Source: JADHUC01 sp964617665
GTDB lineage: Bacteria > Planctomycetota > Planctomycetia > Pirellulales > Pirellulaceae
Assembly: GCA_964617665.1 (NCBI GenBank)
Contig: CAZUAH010000583.1
Location: 1-8,679 of the forward strand
Reading direction: 5' to 3'
DNA: 8,679 bases
Shown here: positions 1 through 5,654 of the stretch, in pieces
How positions within the stretch are numbered: position 1 is the first letter of the stretch
How the letters are laid out: the number at the start of each line of letters is the position of its first letter
Made by a program: the position numbers and the translations under genes
Notes under the pieces: model-generated
What the model saw: the letters and a program-made list of their open reading frames with translations, nothing else
The model's database searches: none
What the model was told of the DNA's origin: nothing

Positions 1-171
1 TTTTGTTTGTAACGAAATGGTAAAACTCGATCTTTCTTCTCGCATGCTAGTAGACTACGGACACGGCACCACAGAATCTCGTACGCCTATGGCTACGGAG
101 ATGGCGATGCAAGAAGAAGTGGCGCCAAAGTCCGGGATTTATGGGGATAGGAGCAGCCGACTTGCTTGACC

Positions 172-190
172 CACGCGCAGTAGGAGCGTG
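172..190 (-). other. Short inverted repeat 3' of the small membrane-protein gene
   Basis: Five-base arms CACGC (172-176) and GCGTG (186-190) flank a 9-nt loop, starting 9 nt after the stop codon of the gene at 200-487. No U-rich tract follows on the minus strand, so it is not a canonical intrinsic terminator. A 5-bp stem of this kind is common by chance. The rest of 1-199 shows no gene, RNA or clear repeat. Confidence 0.15.
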
Positions 191-199
191 AAAAGGCTG

Positions 200-487
200 C
201 TAGAGCGGTTTGTCACCCATCAATTCGGCCAGCTTGATGGTTCCCGCGGCCAAGGCGGTCGAGCCGAACCAAATGGCAACATAGACCCAGATAGACAGGT
301 CGACTTTGAAGTACCCGAGCACCAAGTACAGTCCGACCGCAGCGAGAATCGGCGGATACAACGCGGCATCGAAAACCGGCATCATGAAATCCGTGCCACC
401 GGCCGAGGTGTAGGACACCCACAGCTTGCGCAGGAACCAAATAAGGGCAATACCAAGAAGAGCAAAGCCAATCAATGCCATAGTCAC
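200..487 (-). CDS. Small three-helix membrane protein of unknown function
   Basis: I do not recognise this 95-residue protein. It has three hydrophobic segments, at about residues 3-19, 40-60 and 65-84. A short polar stretch (RKLWVSYTSAGGTD, about 20-33) separates the first two, and the C-terminus is a short polar tail. It is probably an inner-membrane protein with little soluble mass. The GTG at 487 is chosen because AAGGA (complement of 497-501) lies 9 nt upstream. The ATG two codons later (481) would be 15 nt from that site, but it gives almost the same protein. The gene follows the DUF1080 gene after 118 bp on the same strand, and I saw no convincing promoter in the gap, so read-through transcription is possible. 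Opposite-strand frames here lack any protein-like pattern. I am fairly sure it is a real gene but assign no function. Confidence 0.7.
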   Translation of the reverse strand: MTMALIGFALLGIALIWFLRKLWVSYTSAGGTDFMMPVFDAALYPPILAAVGLYLVLGYFKVDLSIWVYVAIWFGSTALAAGTIKLAELMGDKPL

Positions 488-511
488 GACTGTGTATCCT
501 TATGCATGTGG

Positions 512-548
512 GGCTCCAGCGGCGCCCGCAGGTCGTATCGTTGGAGCC
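512..548 (-). repeat. Seven-base inverted repeat in the 5' leader of the small membrane-protein gene
   Basis: GGCTCCA (512-518) and TGGAGCC (542-548) are perfect complements separated by 23 nt, ending about 25 nt before the GTG start at 487. In the minus-strand transcript this could form a hairpin shortly upstream of the ribosome binding site. The long loop weakens the case. It could instead be a protein-binding site or chance. Confidence 0.3.
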
Positions 549-564
549 TGTTTTCGATTTCAGC

Positions 565-583
565 GTGCCGCGATTCCCGGCAC
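565..583 (-). terminator. Candidate stem-loop 3' of the DUF1080 gene, no U tract
   Basis: A perfect 6-bp GC-rich stem, GTGCCG (565-570) with CGGCAC (578-583), has a 7-nt loop and begins 22 nt after the stop codon of the DUF1080 gene. The following minus-strand sequence (GCTGAAATCGAAAACAGG) has no run of T, so intrinsic termination would be inefficient. A role in mRNA 3'-end protection or partial termination before the small membrane-protein gene is possible. Confidence 0.3.
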
Positions 584-605
584 ATTGTGTCGGCCGATTC
601 GCAAG

Positions 606-1244
606 CTACTTCGTCGAGGCTTTGTCCAGGATCGCGATGTCCTTGAACAGCACGTGCATCACACAACCGGAGTGCATCTGCAGGGCGAAATGGCCCTCGG
701 GACGGCCGGGGTCATTTGTCAGCTCTGCGCTCTTTATGCCGTTCACAGTTACGACCACGTTGCCACCGTCCGCGTCGATCACCATTTCGTTCCATTCGTC
801 ATCCTTGGTGTAGGACTTCTCCAATTCGTCCGACGGCTTGCTGACCCAGCCACGTCCGTAGCTTTCGTAGATTCCGCCCACGCCGCTTTTTGTTCTCCCA
901 ACTTGAACCTGCAGCCCGTTTGCCTTTTCGGGTTCCTTGATGATGGTGCGGATGTAGAAACCGCTGTCGCCGGAAAGGCACTTGAACTTCAGCCGCACCG
1001 TGCAGTTACTGAACACGTCGTCGCTGACCAACAGTCCGTACAACTTCTCCTTGTCAGCTCGGCCGACGAATGCCCCGTCCTCCACAGTCCACTGACCATC
1101 GCCGACCGGATGCCACCCCTTCAGTGTTTTGCCGTCCATGAGCGGTTTCCAGGCAGGGTTCTTCTCGTCGCCAACCGCCAAGTTCGAGGTCAACAGGGCT
1201 GCTGCGGCAAACAATGCGACCGGTGCCAGTTTCAAAAGTCTCAT
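606..1244 (-). CDS. Secreted DUF1080 (3-keto-disaccharide hydrolase-like) protein
   Basis: This 212-residue protein is an exported single-domain DUF1080 member. The family has a concanavalin/lectin-like beta-sandwich fold and is now named 3-keto-disaccharide hydrolase, acting on 3-keto-glycosides. The signal peptide covers about residues 1-25: basic MRLLK, then a hydrophobic run ending near NLAVG. Family hallmarks are visible in order: PLMDGKTLKGW (35-45), WTVEDGAFVG (52-61), GDSGFYIR (92-99), GLQVQV (110-115), GGIYE (123-127), EWNEMVIDADG (150-160), VNGIKSAELTND (167-178) and GHFALQMHSG (184-193). The length is that of one domain with nothing fused. The ATG at 1244 is chosen over one 11 codons upstream because AAGGAG lies 6 nt before it and the signal peptide then begins cleanly. 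It likely has its own promoter (1292-1320). Substrate and catalytic residues cannot be assigned from sequence, and a purely carbohydrate-binding role is possible. Confidence 0.93.
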   Translation of the reverse strand: MRLLKLAPVALFAAAALLTSNLAVGDEKNPAWKPLMDGKTLKGWHPVGDGQWTVEDGAFVGRADKEKLYGLLVSDDVFSNCTVRLKFKCLSGDSGFYIRTIIKEPEKANGLQVQVGRTKSGVGGIYESYGRGWVSKPSDELEKSYTKDDEWNEMVIDADGGNVVVTVNGIKSAELTNDPGRPEGHFALQMHSGCVMHVLFKDIAILDKASTK

Positions 1245-1250
1245 GGAATT

Positions 1251-1256
1251 CTCCTT
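1251..1256 (-). promoter_or_regulatory. Ribosome binding site that decides the DUF1080 start
   Basis: On the minus strand the sequence reads AAGGAG followed by a 6-nt spacer (AATTCC) and ATG at 1244. This near-consensus site selects this ATG over the one at 1277, which would add 11 polar residues ahead of the signal peptide. Confidence 0.85.
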
Positions 1257-1273
1257 GCCATAGGGGCGTTGAT

Positions 1274-1295
1274 TCACAGAAGCTGCTTCTAGTGA
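1274..1295 (-). promoter_or_regulatory. Operator-like palindrome over the -10/start region of the DUF1080 promoter
   Basis: The core is a perfect odd palindrome, AGAAGC-T-GCTTCT (1278-1290). It extends outward to TCAC (1274-1277) and GTGA (1292-1295) if one base (A1291) is bulged, giving 10 complementary pairs. It overlaps the proposed -10 hexamer (1292-1297) and the expected transcription start near 1285, the classic place for a repressor operator. No regulator for it can be named. It could also act as an RNA hairpin near the 5' end of the mRNA. Confidence 0.4.
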
Positions 1296-1320
1296 TAGTC
1301 TGGTCTCCCGGCGTCGTCAA
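1292..1320 (-). promoter_or_regulatory. Candidate sigma70-type promoter for the DUF1080 gene
   Basis: On the minus strand a -35 of TTGACG (complement of 1315-1320, 5 of 6 matches) is separated by exactly 17 nt from a -10 of TATCAC (complement of 1292-1297, 4 of 6 matches). A start near 1285 would leave a leader of about 40 nt before the ATG at 1244, holding the AAGGAG site. The call is from consensus matching alone, and planctomycete promoters often diverge from consensus. Confidence 0.45.
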
Positions 1321-1370
1321 GCAAGCGCGAGTTCTTTCGGATTCTTCGGTCGCCGAATCGACCTAGGATT

Positions 1371-2591
1371 CTACTCGATTCGGAATTTCACGTGGCTTAC
1401 CGGTCCCACTGATGCATCTCGCCGGACCACGCGAACGTGAACCGTGTGCGGTCCAGGTGTGGCGACGATCGAGAACCTTCTCAACCCCCAACCGTACATC
1501 TTGCCTGACCAAACACGCGTGTTCTTCTTCGGCATATCTTCCCAAGCGGCACCGTCCAGGCGGATCTGGTAGTGGTCAAACTCGCCGTCTCCAGTCCACA
1601 AGTGGCCGAAGATCCAATCCTCTGGCCCGGGACACAGGAGGATTCGAACGCGGTCAGTCGGTTGCCAGCGAACGACTTCGGGATCCGAGATTCGCCACGC
1701 GGTCAATCGCTTCTTGCGAATGAACCACGCGGCGTGTGGCGATTCTTCCCACGGAATTGTCTTGTCGTCGGTCCAATCCACTGTGTGCCAGCGCTTGTCG
1801 AAGGTGTGCTCCAAATCGTAGAACGCCGGCGTATTCGTGACCACATCGCACTGGGTGAGCCAGCGGATATAGTAGAACGACCACGCGGGGCTCTTCTTAC
1901 TCTTGACCCCGTGCGATCGATCCGAGTGCACTTCGATAACACGATCCATCGTACCGTCCACGACGTGCCGATGCATATCGAGTGCGTCCTGCGGCACGTT
2001 GTCCGCAGTGTAGTACAGATTGAAGTCGTCCAGCGGCGTGGGATCGATCACGGCCCACTTGCCCCATTCGCGCAGGAAGACTTCGGTGGTGAAGTGGCAG
2101 GCGGGGTTCTCAGGTCGACCGCATTCAATGTAGCGAGCGGGCATTCCCAAGGCCCAGCACGCCTGCTGAAAGACCATCGCCGCCTGACCGCACCATACGA
2201 CTTGGCCCTTCTCTGCCCGCTCCAGCAGGGCTACGGCACTCCAATCGTCGAACACGTCCTCGGCGGGCGTACCGAATTTCAGAGCCTTGGCTACCCACGC
2301 TTTCAGTACCAAAACACGATCCAAATCCGTACGGTAGTCCTTCACCTTTTCGTCAAGTTGGAATTGCTGACGTAGCTGCACCATCTTCGGGTGACGACGA
2401 GAGTCGAATGCGAAGAATTCGATCCACGGCGATACATCACCATTGTCGTAGTCCAATGCGACGACCTTCGGACCCATGGTTGCAGCCAAAGGGTTTGGCC
2501 CTTTGCGTGTCGGCTCGCCGTCCGCCGCAAGAGCAGGCAACGCAACCAGCATGACGCTCCCAACAACAAGCAATAAACGTGTAGCCTTCAT
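1371..2591 (-). CDS. Secreted transglutaminase-like (papain-fold) protein with C-terminal beta-sandwich
   Basis: A 406-residue exported protein. The signal peptide is about residues 1-22 (MKATR basic start, hydrophobic core, probable cleavage after ALA). The transglutaminase-like core spans about 90-190 and shows the expected triad: Cys134 in VVWCGQAA, His166 in ACHFTTEV and Asp183 in WAVIDPTP. The segment between Cys and His (FQQACWALGMPARYI) matches the usual helix and strand of the fold. About 195-310 is Trp-rich with no domain I recognise. About 335-406 (FDHYQIRLDG, PGPHTVHVRVVRRDA, GPVSHVKFRI) reads as an immunoglobulin-like beta-sandwich of the kind found at the C-end of exported enzymes. 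Intact catalytic residues suggest a peptidase, amidase or cross-linking activity on cell-surface polymers, but the reaction is unknown. ATG 2591 is chosen because GAGGAA lies 5 nt upstream. An ATG 28 codons earlier would bury the signal peptide. Confidence 0.9.
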   Translation of the reverse strand: MKATRLLLVVGSVMLVALPALAADGEPTRKGPNPLAATMGPKVVALDYDNGDVSPWIEFFAFDSRRHPKMVQLRQQFQLDEKVKDYRTDLDRVLVLKAWVAKALKFGTPAEDVFDDWSAVALLERAEKGQVVWCGQAAMVFQQACWALGMPARYIECGRPENPACHFTTEVFLREWGKWAVIDPTPLDDFNLYYTADNVPQDALDMHRHVVDGTMDRVIEVHSDRSHGVKSKKSPAWSFYYIRWLTQCDVVTNTPAFYDLEHTFDKRWHTVDWTDDKTIPWEESPHAAWFIRKKRLTAWRISDPEVVRWQPTDRVRILLCPGPEDWIFGHLWTGDGEFDHYQIRLDGAAWEDMPKKNTRVWSGKMYGWGLRRFSIVATPGPHTVHVRVVRRDASVGPVSHVKFRIE

Positions 2592-2596
2592 CGTGA

Positions 2597-2602
2597 TTCC
2601 TC
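2597..2602 (-). promoter_or_regulatory. Ribosome binding site that decides the transglutaminase start
   Basis: The minus strand reads GAGGAA, a 5-nt spacer (TCACG) and ATG at 2591. It supports the start that leaves the signal peptide at the N-terminus. The more upstream ATG at 2675 has no comparable site. Confidence 0.8.
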
Positions 2603-2623
2603 TTGACGAATGTCGTTGACGAA
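2603..2623 (-). repeat. Perfect 8-bp direct repeat upstream of the transglutaminase gene
   Basis: TTCGTCAA occurs twice on the minus strand (complements of 2616-2623 and 2603-2610), separated by 5 nt, giving a 13-nt period. The proximal copy abuts the ribosome binding site. Two identical half-sites here could bind a regulator or affect translation initiation. No full promoter is recognisable nearby. Chance is not excluded. Confidence 0.35.
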
Positions 2624-2771
2624 CGCACACAGTCTGGGAAAGACACTCCTGTGTTCCATTGTCTCGGTTCGACATCGGCCCAGCAAGCCTTCACGCTTAC
2701 CGTGATCAGGGTTGCAGGGCTGAATGGCAGACCGTTAACTGGCCCAGTCAAGCACTACGCCAGTCGCTCTT

Positions 2772-2791
2772 GGCGAGCAACTGTACTCGCC
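2772..2791 (-). terminator. Candidate stem-loop 3' of the putative lipoprotein gene, no U tract
   Basis: A perfect 6-bp GC-rich stem, GGCGAG (2772-2777) with CTCGCC (2786-2791), has an 8-nt loop and begins 35 nt after the lipoprotein stop codon. It is followed on the minus strand by AAGAGCGACTGG rather than T residues, so it is a stem-loop with at best weak terminator function. It sits in a 235-bp gap (2592-2826) that otherwise holds only the direct repeat and ribosome binding site near the next gene. Confidence 0.3.
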
Positions 2792-2826
2792 TGCCCAGTT
2801 TCGCGATTTCATCACTGCCGGGGAAT

Positions 2827-3429
2827 TCATGGAAAGAGCATCGACTGCGCGTTCTCCGGTCGTTCGTTCGTGACGATGTCGGTGATTTCCCACTTCAGGT
2901 TCGCGCGATTTTGACAGAGCTCTTTGGAGATGCGACGGCGGGCGATCCGCTTTATCAACCGCCGTACGGAACGCAGGCGGCGCGATGGAAGATTGACTTT
3001 CGTGTACATCTGGATGCTGATCTGCGTCTGCTTCTCTTGGGCTTCAAACTCCAACTCGTAATGCTGCTCGGCCAGCAGGCCAAGGGGGGCCTTCAAAGTG
3101 AAGTCGATGGTTGCGCGGGTCAGGCCAAGCTTCGTGACTTGTCGGATGTGTCCGATGCGCGGGCTGATTCTGGGTGCCCGACTCTCGATGTTTGCCTCGG
3201 CGTTTACAGCTTGCGTCCAGAGGTCGAGCTTGCGCTTTGTCTGTTCGTAGGTTAACAAGTCAATGCCCTGTGACTTGAGCGCTCGTCGCAAGCTCACCAT
3301 TGTGTCCATTCTGTGAACCACATCGGAAAATGGGGTGTCGACCACAAACGTCGTTTGCGTGCGTCCCTCCATGGAATTGCCCGACTGGCACGTCAAGAGC
3401 AGTAAGAGTGCTGAAGTAGAAAGCGCCAT
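2827..3429 (-). CDS. Putative lipoprotein of unknown function with cationic C-terminal helix
   Basis: I do not recognise a family for this 200-residue protein. The N-terminus is a short hydrophobic run ending in a lipobox-like LLTC with Cys14, suggesting a lipid-anchored envelope protein. It lacks the basic residues normally found before the hydrophobic core, and no earlier start is possible because an in-frame TGA lies three codons upstream. Residues about 24-37 (TQTTFVVDTPFSDV) and 104-146 look like beta strands. Residues 150-166 (RRLRSVRRLIKRIARRR) form a predicted amphipathic helix with 10 basic residues of 17, then another strand (ANLKWEITDI). Strands followed by a long C-terminal helix loosely recall the SRPBCC/START-like fold, but that is a guess. 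Codons are GC-rich at third positions like the neighbouring genes, supporting this frame over the overlapping plus-strand frame. A TATATT hexamer lies at 3495-3500 (complement), without a matching -35. Confidence 0.72.
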   Translation of the reverse strand: MALSTSALLLLLTCQSGNSMEGRTQTTFVVDTPFSDVVHRMDTMVSLRRALKSQGIDLLTYEQTKRKLDLWTQAVNAEANIESRAPRISPRIGHIRQVTKLGLTRATIDFTLKAPLGLLAEQHYELEFEAQEKQTQISIQMYTKVNLPSRRLRSVRRLIKRIARRRISKELCQNRANLKWEITDIVTNERPENAQSMLFP

Positions 3430-3504
3430 AAACTGTCAGAGTCAAATGAAAACGTTCTCGGTTCGCGATGTCCGCGGATTCAGCCGCCCTCCCAAATATA
3501 GCAC

Positions 3505-3538
3505 ACCCGGAATGACTCGGGTATTCCATGCCGGGAAT
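3505..3538 (-). other. Two abutting hairpins 3' of the phosphatase gene
   Basis: Reading the minus strand, ATTCC (3538-3534) pairs with GGAAT (3527-3523) around a 6-nt loop. Immediately next, ACCCG (3522-3518) pairs with CGGGT (3509-3505) around an 8-nt loop. The stems touch with no base between them and could stack coaxially. GGAAT can alternatively pair with a second ATTCC (3513-3509), so two exclusive folds exist. The element starts about 20 nt after the phosphatase stop. No U tract follows, so terminator function is uncertain. Confidence 0.35.
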
Positions 3539-3558
3539 CCCCGCACACGCTCCGAGGC

Positions 3559-5574
3559 TTATTGTGTGACTTTGATGACAACTGCAGTTGTGTCGTCGAC
3601 TGGTGTGCTGCGCTGGGAAAACTCCTGGATTGCAGCGAATAGGCTGTCAACGATTTCGCACGCACTTCTATCACGGTTAGCAGAGACGACTTCGAGCATG
3701 CGTTCCTCGCCAAAGAAGTCCCTTGCAGGGGATCTAGCCTCGATGATGCCATCCGTGACCAGCAGAATCGTGTCGCCCGTCTCGAGCTTGATGGGACCGC
3801 TTATGGCAGACTTCGCATCGGGTATGATCGCCAAAGGAAGGCCCGTGCTTTTAAGACTAGCCTTGATCTCGCCGGCACTGTCCAGAACGAATCCCGTTGG
3901 GTGTCCGGCGCTGGCATAGACAAGCGAACCGGTCTCCGGGTCGAGGCGCACAAATAGGATTGTGACGAATCGCTGCTCTTCCGTCTCGCGGAGGAGGGTG
4001 GAGTTGGCACGGGTCAAGATCTCGCCCACGTCGGTACGTGTCTCTGTGAGCGATCGCAGGAGCACGTGTGTGGAAGCCATGATCAGTGCAGGGGCGAAGC
4101 CGTGACCTGCCACATCCCCGATGACGACCCCCAACGATCCATCAGGCATCGGGAGATAGTCGAAATAGTCCCCCGCCGCATACTCGGCTGGAACCAAAGC
4201 GCCGGCAATGTCGAAACCCCACAGCGCGGGGGCGGCGTGTGGCAGAAGCCCCTCTTGGATTTTCTGCGCTGCCAGTAGCTGTGCTTCCGTGTCCCACAGC
4301 GCCTGCTGCGCTTTCTTTCGCTCGGTAATGTCCTCGACCACGCCGTCGTAGCGAACGAGTTGGCCGTCGTCGTCGCAATGGCTGATGATCGTATCGCGCA
4401 CCCATCGATTCGCTCCGTCCTTGCGGACAATCCGATGCTCGATTGGCGGCAACTCCTCTCCCGCGAGGATCCTGTCGACGTATTGTTCGACCGTTTCCTG
4501 GTCGTCCGGATGAACCATGGTGATCCACAAATGGGGATCGAGTGAATAATCCTCCGGCGAATAGCCCGTTACCGATACGCAGCCGTCGCCGTGCTCCGTC
4601 GATACGGGCACGCCATCCTGGAAATGAACCGAATAGGTGTAGCTAGTAACGGCCGCCAGCAGCCGGCGGTAGCGTCGTTCGCGATCGACCAAAGACTCTT
4701 CGATCTGCTTGTATTCGGTGATGTCACGATCGATGCCTCGATAACCCAGCAGATTTCCACTGTCGTCAACGATCGGCACGCCGCTTGTTTCCAGGACGAC
4801 CAGCCGTCCATCTTTCCGAAGATTCGTGTTCTCCACTCTCACAAGGGGCGACCGGGATTCGAAGCAATCACGCACCAACGTGGCAACACGAGTAGCCTCA
4901 CGCGGGGGCATGAAGTCGTATGGCCTTTTGCCAACGACCTCGTCGGGTTCATAGCCCAGCAAGTCCTTGACTTTCGGACTAGAGTACGTGTACACGCCGT
5001 CTTGATCCACGATCCATATCCAGTCGCTCGTACTCTCGACTAGAGAACGAAAACGTCCTTCGCTTTCCTGCAACGCCTTCGCTGCCTGCTTGTGATCGGC
5101 GATCTCTTGTTTCAACGCGGCGTTGGCTGCCGCTAGTTCGGCCGAGCGATCCGCGACTCGTTCTTGCAGCACATCGCGCGACTCTTTCAACGCCTTCTGC
5201 TTGCGGTGTTTCTGTAACGCCATTTCGATGACGCTGTGCAATTCCTTCTCGTCGAACGGTTTGAGGATATAGCCAAATGGTTCGCCGGTTTTGGCCCGCT
5301 GCAACGTGTCGTTGTCAGCATGCGAGGTCAAATACACGACGGGAATATCACAGCGATTGGAGATCTGTTCCGCCGCGTTCACGCCATCCACCTCGCCCCT
5401 CAGGACAATATCCATCAGCGCCAAGTCCGGGCGAGTTTCTTCCGCTTTCGTGATCGCGGCCTCTCCGGTGGATGCAATGGCGGGGACCTCGTAGCCCAGA
5501 CCCTCCAACGTGCGTTTCAGGTCTTGGGCTACCAGCCCTTCATCTTCCACAACCAGTATCTGCGTGTTCGCCAT
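3559..5574 (-). CDS. Response regulator: receiver-PAS-PAS-PP2C (SpoIIE/RsbU-type) serine phosphatase
   Basis: A cytosolic signalling phosphatase of 671 residues. Numbering here counts from the GTG at 5595, seven codons upstream of the chosen ATG. The receiver is about 11-130 with all key residues: E17/D18, phosphoacceptor D62 (LALMDIVL), T90 and K112 (LKPF). A coiled coil follows at about 130-178, then PAS at 178-297 (ending DITEYK) and a PAS_3-type PAS at 304-427 (ending DITERK). The PP2C domain is about 440-678, with metal-binding motifs GDYFD (475-479), GDVAGHG (493-499), SAGHP (562-566), VTDGIIEA (613-620) and VDDTT (666-670). Family members (RsbU, RsbP, SpoIIE) dephosphorylate phosphoserine on STAS antagonist proteins in partner-switching control of sigma factors. 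Phosphorylation of D62, probably by the kinase 80 bp upstream, should gate activity. ATG 5574 is chosen because it begins in the usual receiver fashion (MANTQILVVEDE). The GTG at 5595 remains possible. No membrane segment is seen. Confidence 0.95.
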   Translation of the reverse strand: MANTQILVVEDEGLVAQDLKRTLEGLGYEVPAIASTGEAAITKAEETRPDLALMDIVLRGEVDGVNAAEQISNRCDIPVVYLTSHADNDTLQRAKTGEPFGYILKPFDEKELHSVIEMALQKHRKQKALKESRDVLQERVADRSAELAAANAALKQEIADHKQAAKALQESEGRFRSLVESTSDWIWIVDQDGVYTYSSPKVKDLLGYEPDEVVGKRPYDFMPPREATRVATLVRDCFESRSPLVRVENTNLRKDGRLVVLETSGVPIVDDSGNLLGYRGIDRDITEYKQIEESLVDRERRYRRLLAAVTSYTYSVHFQDGVPVSTEHGDGCVSVTGYSPEDYSLDPHLWITMVHPDDQETVEQYVDRILAGEELPPIEHRIVRKDGANRWVRDTIISHCDDDGQLVRYDGVVEDITERKKAQQALWDTEAQLLAAQKIQEGLLPHAAPALWGFDIAGALVPAEYAAGDYFDYLPMPDGSLGVVIGDVAGHGFAPALIMASTHVLLRSLTETRTDVGEILTRANSTLLRETEEQRFVTILFVRLDPETGSLVYASAGHPTGFVLDSAGEIKASLKSTGLPLAIIPDAKSAISGPIKLETGDTILLVTDGIIEARSPARDFFGEERMLEVVSANRDRSACEIVDSLFAAIQEFSQRSTPVDDTTAVVIKVTQ

Positions 5575-5626
5575 GTTCTGGGTTTCCGGGATCACGCTAC
5601 GGTATCAATTCGGTTGCTCTTCGACG

Positions 5627-5649
5627 AAAAAGCCCCGAGCATCAGGGAC
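5627..5649 (-). terminator. Weak intrinsic terminator or attenuator between kinase and phosphatase genes
   Basis: Five nucleotides after the kinase stop, the minus strand reads GTCCC (5649-5645), an 8-nt loop, GGGGC (5636-5632), then five T residues (5631-5627). The stem is 5 bp with one G-U pair, so it is weak, but the arrangement of stem plus U run is that of an intrinsic terminator. If active it would lower phosphatase expression relative to the kinase rather than separate them fully. Confidence 0.35.
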
Positions 5650-5654
5650 GCCAT

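Noticed and set aside
1..199. Possible gene, tRNA or repeat in the left-edge stretch
   Set aside because: No frame with protein-like character, no tRNA cloverleaf and no mobile-element end was seen. Only a weak 5-bp inverted repeat is present.
426..1292. Long plus-strand open frame opposite the DUF1080 gene (288 codons)
   Set aside because: It overlaps the DUF1080 gene on the other strand, has no recognisable domain, and is Cys/His/Val-rich in the way of a shadow frame. The minus-strand frame has family motifs, a signal peptide and a ribosome binding site.
1345..1357. TTCGG-CGA-CCGAA hairpin as terminator of the transglutaminase gene
   Set aside because: The stem is 5 bp with a 3-nt loop, and the following minus-strand sequence (GAATCCGAAAGAAC) has no U run. 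Too weak to list as a terminator.
1572..2375. Long plus-strand open frame opposite the transglutaminase-like gene (267 codons)
   Set aside because: It lies wholly within a gene with an intact catalytic triad on the minus strand, and its product shows no domain-like pattern. It is best explained by GC-rich codon structure.
2592..2675. N-terminal extension of the transglutaminase-like protein by 28 residues
   Set aside because: It would place a polar, Cys-containing stretch before a normal signal peptide and ignore the strong GAGGAA site directly before the ATG at 2591.
2721..2760. TTGACT as a -35 of a promoter for the transglutaminase gene
   Set aside because: On the minus strand TTGACT lies just after the lipoprotein stem-loop, but no -10-like hexamer occurs 16-18 nt downstream.
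2659..3255. Plus-strand open frame of 198 codons overlapping the putative lipoprotein
   Set aside because: It is similar in length to the minus-strand frame, so it was weighed seriously. It begins in an intergenic stretch, lacks a clear ribosome binding site or motif, and its codon pattern is poorer. The minus frame has a lipobox-like start and alternating strand patterns.
4083..4528. Additional minus-strand frames inside the phosphatase gene (115 and 128 codons)
   Set aside because: Arg- and Thr-rich shadow frames within a region whose main frame carries the intact PAS and PP2C motifs.
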